Source: Flectonema sp. DT1601
Lineage: Eukaryota; Euglenozoa; Diplonemea; Diplonemida; Diplonemidae
DNA: 64,000 nt
Direction: 5' to 3'
NCBI GenBank assembly: GCA_964019425.1
Contig: OZ025850.1
Coordinates: forward strand, 620,001 to 684,000
The notes beneath the pieces are model-generated. The model was not told the DNA's origin. It saw nothing but the letters and a program-made list of their open reading frames with translations, and ran no database searches. Shown piece after piece: positions 32,971 through 41,986 of the stretch; position 1 is the first letter of the stretch, and each line of letters opens with the position of its first letter. The position numbers were made by a program, and so were the translations under genes.

Positions 32971-34590
32971 GGACAAAGATTATTATTAAATAGCTGAGTG
33001 ATGTTGTTATTCAACTCCGCATTTCAGGTTGTGATTACACGTGAGATGCGCTCAAGGGATTGTTCGCATTATCTGCGTTTTGCTCAGCAGATTACGAAAA
33101 CATTCAGAAATCAGAAGTCAATAATCTCCTCTGCGTTGAGTAGCAGAAGTGGGTTGCTGTGAGGGGGGCACAAAAGAAAACGAAGCTGTCAATCATCTCC
33201 TTCGAATCAGTCTGGTGACTGTGATGTGCAACCCGCCCTCCCCTTTGCGTTACTTTCTACGATTTTTATGCACTCTCCTCTCAAGCTTGGGAAGGTTACT
33301 GATGCTGCCTTGCTGTCGTTTCTTAGTCTTTCCCTGTGTGTTCTCGCTCCTCACCCATTCATTCATTTATTCAAGTTTCCCTTTTGCACCTATTAATATC
33401 GACGAACCTTCAGACAGGGTAGTTTAAGCTAAACGTTTTTTTCTAACACAGATGAAGTCGGAGAAGAAACTATTCAGATTAAGAGCCGTTATTTATTACG
33501 TAGTTCAGTTTCACTGTCTGCGATCAACGGCATGCAGGATTCACCTGAGGTTTTTTTTTTTTCCCCTCATTCTTTCATTCTATTCCCCTTAAAGCGTGCT
33601 ACCACATCCCACAGGGGAGTTCTTTCTTTTGATTCTGGGACACTCTCTACAGGTTTTATAAAATAATAAGAGATTATCTCGTTAGAGAAGTGTGTCTTTC
33701 CCTCCCCCCCTTCCTTTTGTGGTTGTTGCCTTTTATCCTTCTACAGTCAGAAGAAAACGATTTATTTTTCGTTTGTCGGCTGCAGCAGGCGAGGGGCGGG
33801 TGTCTCAATTATTACATATCCCTAAATATAGGTCGAAGAAGAAACTGATAAAATAAGTCAAAAGGTTTCTATATAAAAATATAAAGTTCAAAATGACATC
33901 AGTATTATTTGGTGTTTTTTTTTTTTTTTCCCCTTCTTTTTTTTCTTTTGGTTCGTGTGCGCGCATTTTCATTCAGCCAACACAACCGACGTAGTTGGTC
34001 TCCTTTTTACAATAACCGTCCAGTCAGATTCCCCCCTCAGAATCACTATGGTTAACAACTTCTTGCATGGGACCGCGACAAACAACTTCCGTCTCCCCCC
34101 TGGTGAGGATGGATGCTTGCCGTGAGCTGTTAAACCCGATGCAAAATTTCAAAAAAAAAAAAAGTTGGGAAAAACAGTAAAAGAAATGAGTGCATTAAAG
34201 ACAACTGAGATTCCGTGTTGATAAAAAAAAAAAACAGAAAAAAGAAGAGAAAAAAAAAATTGATACAAAAAAAAAAAAAAAAAAAAAAAAGAGGCAAAAA
34301 AAAGAGTGGTTGTCGGAGAACGAGAAAAAAAAAAAAAAAAAAAAAAAAAAACAAGATTTAATATTAATAATAATAATGATAATAATAATTAATATTAAGA
34401 GGTGAATGACATTACGTGAACCCGGATTATCCGTACGAGTGCTTTCAAGGTTATAACGATTAATATTTAAAAAAATAATTTACATCCCTTCAGGAGAGAA
34501 AACATCTCATGTAAACTATTGTGGGTTATTGGCAAACTGTGTAAAAATTTCAAAAAAAAAAAAAAAAAAAACCCTTTCCTCAGCATCACA
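32971..34590. other. 1.6 kb spacer with dispersed repeat
   Basis: No gene seen on either strand. It holds copy 2 of the dispersed repeat (33454-33506) and an A-run-rich part from 34150 to 34350. TTTCCTCAG ending at 34583 is only 7 nt before the prefoldin ATG. Confidence 0.5.
33454..33506. repeat. Dispersed ~50-nt repeat, copy 2
   Basis: Counterpart of 3122-3175, sharing an identical 22-nt core and the downstream TTATTTATT box. Confidence 0.6.
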
Positions 34591-35022
34591 ATGTCCAGTA
34601 ATAAAAATGATAAGAAAGAGGAGGCACCAAAGAGTGCAGAAGAACTTCAGATGGAGTACAGTCAGTTAAAGCAACACCACGACCAGCTGGCAAGAAAGTT
34701 AGCAGAGATGGAAGTTGAAAAACACGATCACGTATTAGTAGAGAAAGCACTGGCACCATTGGAACCTGAGAGAAAGTGTTTCCGTTCCATTGGAGGAGTT
34801 ATGATCGAAAAGACTGCAAAGGAAGTACTTCCTGTTATTCAAGATTCCATAAAAAAAATAGAAGAAGTTATTGAAAACCTTACCAAGCAAGCTGCTCAAA
34901 AGCAAACAGAAATGAGCGATTTCATTGACAAGCATCAGTTGAATGCCGCCGCTGGTGGGCCACAGGCTGAGGCGAGTTCCGCACCTGCGATTGAACAAAA
35001 GAAAACTGGTGTCCTTGCATAG
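34591..35022 (+). CDS. PFDN2: Prefoldin subunit 2
   Basis: 143 residues. A beta-type prefoldin subunit of the hexameric chaperone that carries nascent actin and tubulin to the CCT chaperonin. The pattern is an N-terminal coiled coil (EELQMEYSQLKQHHDQLARK), the conserved hairpin segment (LEPERKCFRSIGGVMIEKT near residue 65 to 80), and a second coiled coil, in the order of human PFDN2. The start chosen is ATG 34591, which follows a CAG by 7 nt; the longer frame from 34519 begins at a non-ATG codon and crosses an A run. Confidence 0.93.
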   Translation: MSSNKNDKKEEAPKSAEELQMEYSQLKQHHDQLARKLAEMEVEKHDHVLVEKALAPLEPERKCFRSIGGVMIEKTAKEVLPVIQDSIKKIEEVIENLTKQAAQKQTEMSDFIDKHQLNAAAGGPQAEASSAPAIEQKKTGVLA

Positions 35023-35970
35023 ATGAGTCACACAGTAGTCTAACTTGTCGGGTGGTAGTTGAGCCATGTAGTTTTTCACAGAGGCAGAAGAAGAAGGGGA
35101 AAAAAAAAAAAAAATAAAGAAAAACAGAACAAAAAAAAAAAAAAAAAAAATTGAAACAAAAAAACAGTGTGTACCCATCCATTAGATTTTGCTCCCACCT
35201 CCTCATTTCCTTCCCAACAAACACATTCAGCAGCTGAGTGGCTTCTGTCAGCGGAAATGGAAAAGAATTCTGTTCTGTTACGTGTAGTCTGCATCACGTT
35301 AACAGTTATTAAATATCTGCGTACTCAAATAATGAAGTGAACAACACCAGAAGGCACTTGGCCCTCATCTAATTCGTGTTGTCAATTGAACGACTTAATT
35401 CTATTTGGTTTTTAGTTTTAAACATCTTCATCATGATCGTGGTTATTCACGTGATTCAAATTGTCAAAGAAAGTTGACAAAAAAAAAAAAAAAAAAGGAA
35501 AGTACGCCCCAACCCCCCCTAGCCAGCGCTCAGTCAATTCAACAGTCCGACTCTGACGAGAATCAATTCAAAGACTTCAATGCTTTTTTTAGAAGTTTGG
35601 TTGTAGTCGAGTCGTTCATAAAAAAGAATAAAGAACGAGAAGAGAAAAGATGAACAGTTCCAAAAAAGATCATTAAGCTGGTAGCTCAGTACCTGAATGG
35701 ATGTTACTGTGTTCTGAAGTTTAGTATTTCTCTTTAAGAAAACACATAAATATGATTCTTCCTCTCTTTGAAAATCGGCGTTATCAGCCGTCTCTCTAAC
35801 ACGCGGGCGGTGGGTTTAGGTAGTCATTTGTTTCAAGTTATTCTATGTCTCTTATCGTCTGTGAGAGTCTGAGCTTTTTTCCTGACTTAAATGACGAAAA
35901 TAAAATGAACTGTCTTGCGTATTTGAGATAACCGCCCTTATCAATTTCCATCAGGTGAGTCGTAGGTAAC
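35023..35970. other. 948-base spacer
   Basis: No convincing gene. A short frame at 35405-35653 is lysine-rich because it crosses an A run and has no recognisable domain. TTCCATCAG ending at 35954 is 16 nt before the next ATG. Confidence 0.45.
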
Positions 35971-38796
35971 ATGCAACACCCGAATCAACATATGGAATAT
36001 GGACATGAATACTCTGGACAGTACACTGAGGATTATAACACTCAGGGTTATTGGTATCCAACCAGCTACGATCATCAACAACCACAGCAGTCGTATGGTA
36101 ATGGTAATTACGATCAGGGATTCTATCAACCAGACAGAGCTGTAATAAAACCCGCTGAGAGGTATTATGATCAGAGTTATTATGAATGTCGTGAAAACGT
36201 TGTAGGGAGAAGTCAGAAACGAAAAAAAAAAAAGAAGAAGAAGGAAAAACCGCAAGAAGATCCAGCCTCTCCCATCACCTTCGCACATTGTGAAATATTA
36301 CTTGCCGCTGGTTTGGTGTTGTTGGCGAGGGAGACTGTCCTTACTCCGTTGGGTAAGAAAAGAAAACGTAAAAAGAAATCCACTCAGCAGCAACCCGTCG
36401 TCAAACTGACGGAACCCTCCCCGTGCCTTAAGAATAATAAGGAACTCCATTCTGAGACACCAGTTAAGGTAGTTCGAGTTGTACCTCCAGAGGAAGATAA
36501 ATCACTAACTGAGGGTATTAAACAAACAACACCTTCCACTGACAGTTGCTTAACTGCTCCTGGTAGCAGTCCTGTCGACCAGCCGGCTGACTACAAAACG
36601 GAATTCCCATCTCCAAATGACGCTCGCGATAATATCTATGCGACGAGAAATTGGGCGCAACAAAAGTTGACCTACCTGGAGAAGATGAAGAACACGATGT
36701 GGGGAAAAGTTAAACCAACTGAAGTTCAATCAACAGAACCAACGATGTCAGATAAAGAGAAAGATTGGGAAACTGTAGACGAGTCGGAGTCCGACAACGA
36801 CGGATGGCCAACTCTCGGACGAGCTAAAGAAAAATCAAAACCATCAACGACAACTGTTCGCATGGCCCACCGAGTCTGGAGAACAGCTTCTGTTATGGAG
36901 AAAGTATGTGGTGTCAAACAGCAGCAACAGATGCCAGATCACACTTTAAAACAACCTCTTCAGCACTCGACTACTAAATCAGATGATAAGCAACCCGATC
37001 AGGACTCTCCGAAGAAGAAGAAGAAAAAAAAAAAGTCGAAGAGCGACGCACCGCAACTCCTAATTGTCGGAAGCCAACGCGACTCGCAGCGAGCGGCCAA
37101 ACTTATGCAAAAGATAAAGCAAATGGAAAATATAAAGTTTCTTGAAAACGAAATAAAAGCAAAACTTGAAGGTCGGGAGAAGAGCAAGAAACCGAGAGCG
37201 GCTTTGGATGTTTCACTTTTCAGTTTCGTAGAAAAGAAAGAAAAGCAAGCAGCTGGTGGAAAAGAAGGAAAACCAAGTCAGCAGCCGAAGAAGGAGCTGA
37301 CAGAGGCCCCGTGGGCTTCAAAAGCTAATTCTGCAACTCATCAACGTCCTGCTGCTGTCATCACAACAGTTGTGGATGTCGAAGTTAAGAAATCGAAAGC
37401 AAACTCAGCAGGACACTCGAAGCCCGCTGGTGTTCAAAGTACAGCAGGAAGTCTATCTGTTCTACCTTGGGGTAGAGGTGGTGGTGGTCGCTCATCAACT
37501 TCAGAAGAGTTGTGGCCTTTATTACCAACTCCTGTAAAGAAAATGACTCCTCCGAAAAAAAAAGAATCCGCCGTCAAGAGTCCAAAACCTTCAGCAAAGA
37601 AAACAAAGGAAGTTGCGAAAACTTCAAAAACTGTTTGCGGGCTGAAGTTAGTAAAGCCAGCGAGTGCGCCCATTAAAACAATATCTGATGAGGACCAACC
37701 AGAACCAAAGAAAAGACAACTCCGACTACTAACTCGTGGTAAGCAACTCGACTTGGTACTCAACCCTGACAAGATGTTTACAGACAGAGTTGAAGTCGTT
37801 CAGTCTCGTCAGAAAACTTTAAAAGATCACAAACGACTTAAGAAGAAACAAAGTCGCATAAAGAGAGTCTACCTCAAGGAAATATCACATCTTCAGGCAG
37901 CAATAAAGGAAGCCAACACAGTCATTAAAATGGACACCGTTTGCGGTGGAATAACAGCAAACGGAGAGTGCATAAATGATGGAATTATGTACTTCGTTGA
38001 AACCACTCCCGGGATCGATGAATTAGTGAAGTCATCAACACGTGACTACCTGTCTCCGATTCACCCGTTGGCGTCTCTTGTGGATTCCAGGACTGGAAAA
38101 GTTGCGAAAAAGACCGACACCATACGAAGTTACGTCGATCAAACTCTCACTAATGAAGTAGACGATACTGCAGTAGAACTCGTACACGAACTTAAGAACA
38201 TGAAAAAGGGAGCTAAAAAACGTTACGTTGTTGGACTCAGAGAGTGCACTAAGTTGACTAAAAGTAATTCACTCAAAGCAGCTCTGGTCGTACCTGACAT
38301 CGCTGCTTCTAAAGATGTTGGTGGACTGGACCAAACAATAGCTCGAATAATTCAGAACTGCCGAAGTCACGGCACTCCTGTTGTATTTACGCATTCAATT
38401 CACACTTTAGGAGTGAAGTGTTTTGGTCCAAACTTAGCCAAGACTTCTTGTATTGGATTAGTTAACGTTGATGGGGCTCATGGTACCTTTTCTAAACTAA
38501 CTCGATTCGCTGATGCTGCTCGTCAGTCTTTCGAACAGATCTGCCGCGAGAACCCTGACGTTCAACTTGAGCCTCTGACGATTATCAAAACTGAGAAGGA
38601 GATAATGATGTCGCGAGCTGCTCAAGAAAAGAAGGAAAGGGAACAGGCAGAAGGAGAGCGAAAGGCTCGACTTGAAATTCAATTCGAACAAGCGATGGCT
38701 TCTCTAAGGGATCGAACAACAAAAACAGAACGCCCGAAGAAGAAGAGAGATCGCGAAAGACTTGAGAAAGTACGTCAGAACATTCTAAGCAAATAA
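35971..38796 (+). CDS. SECISBP2: SECIS-binding protein 2-like (L7Ae RNA-binding domain)
   Basis: 941 residues, intronless. The C-terminal third matches SBP2, the factor that binds the SECIS hairpin in selenoprotein mRNAs and recruits the selenocysteine elongation factor. The L7Ae/kink-turn domain spans residues about 748 to 855 (KKRYVVGLRECTK, then GGLDQTIARIIQNCRSHGTP, VVFTHSIHTLG, and VNVDGAHGTF). A basic segment at about 575 to 650 before it corresponds in position to the SECIS-incorporation domain. The first 550 residues are disordered, Lys-rich and Tyr/Gln-rich at the very start, as in other SBP2 proteins. A ribosomal or snoRNP L7Ae protein is ruled out by size and by the SBP2-like GLREC and DGAH blocks. 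Its presence implies the organism makes selenoproteins. Confidence 0.82.
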   Translation: MQHPNQHMEYGHEYSGQYTEDYNTQGYWYPTSYDHQQPQQSYGNGNYDQGFYQPDRAVIKPAERYYDQSYYECRENVVGRSQKRKKKKKKKEKPQEDPASPITFAHCEILLAAGLVLLARETVLTPLGKKRKRKKKSTQQQPVVKLTEPSPCLKNNKELHSETPVKVVRVVPPEEDKSLTEGIKQTTPSTDSCLTAPGSSPVDQPADYKTEFPSPNDARDNIYATRNWAQQKLTYLEKMKNTMWGKVKPTEVQSTEPTMSDKEKDWETVDESESDNDGWPTLGRAKEKSKPSTTTVRMAHRVWRTASVMEKVCGVKQQQQMPDHTLKQPLQHSTTKSDDKQPDQDSPKKKKKKKKSKSDAPQLLIVGSQRDSQRAAKLMQKIKQMENIKFLENEIKAKLEGREKSKKPRAALDVSLFSFVEKKEKQAAGGKEGKPSQQPKKELTEAPWASKANSATHQRPAAVITTVVDVEVKKSKANSAGHSKPAGVQSTAGSLSVLPWGRGGGGRSSTSEELWPLLPTPVKKMTPPKKKESAVKSPKPSAKKTKEVAKTSKTVCGLKLVKPASAPIKTISDEDQPEPKKRQLRLLTRGKQLDLVLNPDKMFTDRVEVVQSRQKTLKDHKRLKKKQSRIKRVYLKEISHLQAAIKEANTVIKMDTVCGGITANGECINDGIMYFVETTPGIDELVKSSTRDYLSPIHPLASLVDSRTGKVAKKTDTIRSYVDQTLTNEVDDTAVELVHELKNMKKGAKKRYVVGLRECTKLTKSNSLKAALVVPDIAASKDVGGLDQTIARIIQNCRSHGTPVVFTHSIHTLGVKCFGPNLAKTSCIGLVNVDGAHGTFSKLTRFADAARQSFEQICRENPDVQLEPLTIIKTEKEIMMSRAAQEKKEREQAEGERKARLEIQFEQAMASLRDRTTKTERPKKKRDRERLEKVRQNILSK

Positions 38797-39687
38797 TTAG
38801 ATGGGGTCTGTCGTCAACCAAAATCCAATTTTATGATATTTTTTGATATTTAATTTAATCTCTCAAAATCCCTACGAAACCCGTCATCGTTTTCCTATAA
38901 ACAATTGTTATGCGGAGTAGATTGACATTCTTGCTGTGTCATTTTATAACCCAATGCTCTTCAATTTTTTTTTTTTTTTTTTTTTTGATTTGATAAAAAA
39001 GTAATAACGGCAAACTGTTAACATGTCATGTAGTTGAGTGCTGTCTTGCAATCATATTCCAGTTACCGAACTGTGCTCTTGGAGTTTTGTACTTTTACCA
39101 TTCTGTCACGAAGTTATATTTTTTCTTTCTTTTTTTTCAGTGAATGTGATTGATGTTATGTCTCTTCTAAACTTACTAAAATCTGACTTTAGTGATTTAT
39201 TGTTATTTTTGGCACCCACCGTTGAAGGGGAGTTTTTTTTTTTTTTTTTTAAATTCTTTTTATTTGTACTGGTCGGAGACTATAGTGATGAGGAGTTTCT
39301 TCTAGCCATCAACGTTTTTGATTTTCGTTGTTTTTTTTTTTTTTTTTGATACTTTTTTTTTTTTTTTCAATTTTTTTTTTTTTGGAGAACAGCTTCAAAT
39401 GCCGTCTTCGTATTCGACTTTTCAAAAGGACGTCGACGTACTTTTTTATTAGGGACTTGTTTGTTCCTTTCCCCAGTTAGTTAATTCTACGTCGTGGACA
39501 ATTCTGTTATCACATAAAGAAATGTTATTATTTTCATCAGGTACTGTAAGCTAGTTGTCTTTTATTGAGGCGATTGCGTTGTTTTTTTTTTTTTTTTAAA
39601 TTTGCTTTTTTTTTTGTGTTGATTATATATTCAATGTGACAGTAGAGATCTTCTCACACACCCCCCACTTACACATATTTTTAAAAA
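38797..39687. other. 891-base spacer
   Basis: No gene seen; T runs near 38967, 39233, 39332 and 39355. Confidence 0.5.
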
Positions 39688-39930
39688 ATGTCGGGACCGA
39701 ACAGCTTTGTTCAGGTCCACGGCTCACATGGTACAGGGATATCAAGCAGCTTTATGACAAAACCAGGAGGTAGTATGGGAATATCTCCCGCGTTAGGTTT
39801 CGATATTGTTTATGATTCTCCCTGGACAGCAGACCAGACTGCTGACCTCGCTAATATTGTTGGATTTGGGATTCATGGTTCTGGTTCAGGGACATCGTAC
39901 CCGGAAGTAAAGGATGCAAGTATGATGTAA
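39688..39930 (+). CDS. Small unrecognised protein, 80 residues
   Basis: A short frame with a good start context (AAAAAATG) and an AATAAA 33 nt after the stop, so probably a real small gene. The protein is rich in Gly and Ser (HGSHGTGISSSF, GFGIHGSGSGTSYPE) with an acidic, aromatic middle (DIVYDSPWTADQTADLANI). No signal peptide or membrane helix. I do not recognise it. It might instead be a 5' exon of the ITFG2 gene, but its own stop and polyadenylation-type signal argue against that. Confidence 0.45.
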   Translation: MSGPNSFVQVHGSHGTGISSSFMTKPGGSMGISPALGFDIVYDSPWTADQTADLANIVGFGIHGSGSGTSYPEVKDASMM

Positions 39931-40296
39931 CTACTGTCTTCCCCTTCTTGTTACTGAAGGGGAAATAAAGAAACCAATCACCGTGGGCTCATCTTACTTC
40001 TATGATGTAAACCTATCAAAGAAAAAAACAACAAGAATTGGAAAAAAAAAATGGGAAAAAAAAAAAAAAAAAAAAAAAAAAGGTGAGCTTTTTCTCGCTT
40101 TCAAAGAATTAGTTACACAATGCTATCTCAGGCATCTTTTTGTTAAATTTCTGTTTTTTTTTTTTTTTCATATGCAACGATTTGCATTATTTCTTTCATT
40201 ACAGTACAAAAGGAGTAATGGTTTAGCTATCGTCGTGACGTGATTGGTAAGTAAATTAATAAAAAGTTTCTCACAGGGTAGAATAGGAGCAACGAA
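39931..40296. other. 366-base spacer
   Basis: No gene seen. Holds the AATAAA at about 39963 and an A run to 40081. TTTCTCACAG ending at 40276 is 20 nt before the ITFG2 ATG. Confidence 0.5.
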
Positions 40297-41625
40297 ATGC
40301 ACCACTTCCAACACCCAACCTACGAATTGGTAGATTGGTATGAGCCGGATACCAGGGCTGGAAATAACACCGACAGCCGGTTTGGAATATTGAAACACAT
40401 TAGTTTGGAGAGAGTTGAATTCCCACTTGGGGGAAGTCCTGGTAGTCAGGGAATGGCATTAGGCGATCTTAACGGAGACGGTAATATAGAACTTGTTGTT
40501 GGAACAGTAGATGGAATGCTCTCTGTCTACAAACACACTCTTAGTAAAGCATTGTATACAATTAATAGACTTGGGACTATTCTTTGTATATCAATAATGA
40601 AATTATGTCCTGACAGCACATTTATTGTTGTTTTATCAGCTGAGGGTTGGTGTAGATTGATTTCACTTAACCAGACGTATGCTCAGCTTGAGCAGTGCGG
40701 TCAGCCTAAGAGACTTCCGAGAAATATAACGAACATGTTGGTTCATAATTTCTCTTCACCAGAATCAGATATTCACACTCACTTGGTACTTGGAGGGTTA
40801 GACAGAACTATTTATATTTATAAAGTATGTCCGACTTCACATGTCCTAACACTGCTGGCATCATACAGAGTCGGACATGCTGTTACATCACTAGCGATGT
40901 CTGGAAGGCAATCAGGGACTGAGATTGTAGCAGGACTGTCAAATAGTACTTATGCAAGACTTACTTACACTATTGATGTTGAAGATACTTCTGTTATTCA
41001 ACAATATAATACAACTGATAAAGATATCATTCATGTTATTAGTAAGAGAACTGGATTCGAAAGATCTTACGTCACAATGTCTCGAGACAAGAAACACTTT
41101 GCGGTAGCAACTCAAGACGGTTACATAACATATTGTGATGAATGGAAAACTCCGTTACAATTGGGTGAGATGATTCTACGCGGGTTTTGTATGTTAGAAG
41201 ACTTATTGTGTGTTTGTACTTGGGGAGGTGATATTTATTTTATTGACTCAAATAGGGATGCGGTGAGGTATTCTCTCCATGAGCCTGTCCGATCATTTAT
41301 TTACGGTAACTACTCACTGTCTGATGGTAAAGTCCGCGACTGCATCTTTTGTGCGACATTCAACGGAACGATAATAATGTGCAGCAACATCTCTTATGAG
41401 ATTAAAGTAATTAAAGCTTCTCGTTTAATGGAATCACCAATTGGGTCAATCATCCCAAATGATGATGACGATGATTCGAGTAACTCAACGATAGACAGAT
41501 TACGATGTCTGGTCTACGACACCTCTCCGAAGGATATTAAATTACTGCAAGCCTACAAACTATCGCTGGAGAAGAAATTAAAGGAAGCTGAGGTGGAACG
41601 TAGTAGAGCTTCCAGTGGTTTGTGA
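40297..41625 (+). CDS. ITFG2: ITFG2-like FG-GAP/beta-propeller protein (KICSTOR subunit)
   Basis: 442 residues, intronless. In animals ITFG2 is part of KICSTOR, which places the GATOR1 complex on lysosomes so that amino-acid shortage shuts off TORC1. The N-terminal block (LERVEFPLGG, then GMALGDLNGDGNIELVVGT near residue 50 to 68, then SVYKH) is the calcium-loop FG-GAP repeat of ITFG2, and VVLSAEGWCRLISL near 112 to 125 is its diagnostic segment. Further blades follow to about residue 385; a short acidic loop (NDDDDDDSSNS) and a C-terminal helix close the chain. The other KICSTOR members are not in this window. Confidence 0.85.
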   Translation: MHHFQHPTYELVDWYEPDTRAGNNTDSRFGILKHISLERVEFPLGGSPGSQGMALGDLNGDGNIELVVGTVDGMLSVYKHTLSKALYTINRLGTILCISIMKLCPDSTFIVVLSAEGWCRLISLNQTYAQLEQCGQPKRLPRNITNMLVHNFSSPESDIHTHLVLGGLDRTIYIYKVCPTSHVLTLLASYRVGHAVTSLAMSGRQSGTEIVAGLSNSTYARLTYTIDVEDTSVIQQYNTTDKDIIHVISKRTGFERSYVTMSRDKKHFAVATQDGYITYCDEWKTPLQLGEMILRGFCMLEDLLCVCTWGGDIYFIDSNRDAVRYSLHEPVRSFIYGNYSLSDGKVRDCIFCATFNGTIIMCSNISYEIKVIKASRLMESPIGSIIPNDDDDDSSNSTIDRLRCLVYDTSPKDIKLLQAYKLSLEKKLKEAEVERSRASSGL

Positions 41626-41986
41626 AGACCTGAAGCTTCTGAATGAATTGATTTCACGCAACCGACACGCAGACACCTTTGCCATCCCAAACATGGGGGG
41701 GGGGGGGGGGGGGGGGGGGAGTTTTCAGTTTCGCTTCCCTTTTTCGGGAACTGCTGGAGCAGCTGTTTGATGTACCTCCTCATGTAACCATCGAGTAATT
41801 AATTATAATCAACACCAGCAGATTAGAGAGTAATGTTATTGTGTTTTATTTATCTTAACAGGTTCTACAACAGATATCGGAACACTTCACTCTACGTAAG
41901 CAGAGTTGGGTTAATTAATTCATTGAAGGGAGTGACTTATTCTCACAGTTCGGTTACCCAAAAAAAAACAACATGTGAAAGGAAGA
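41626..41986. other. 361-base spacer with a 25-base G run
   Basis: No gene seen. A run of 25 consecutive G lies at 41695-41719, 70 nt after the ITFG2 stop. A CTTAACAG ending at 41861 may end a 5' UTR intron of the next gene. Confidence 0.6.

Noticed and set aside
35405-35653. Short frame upstream of SBP2
   Set aside because: Crosses an A run, has no domain and no clear start context.
35675-35720. TAGCTCAGT resembling a tRNA A box
   Set aside because: No B box (GTTCRANNC) follows at tRNA distance and no cloverleaf can be drawn.
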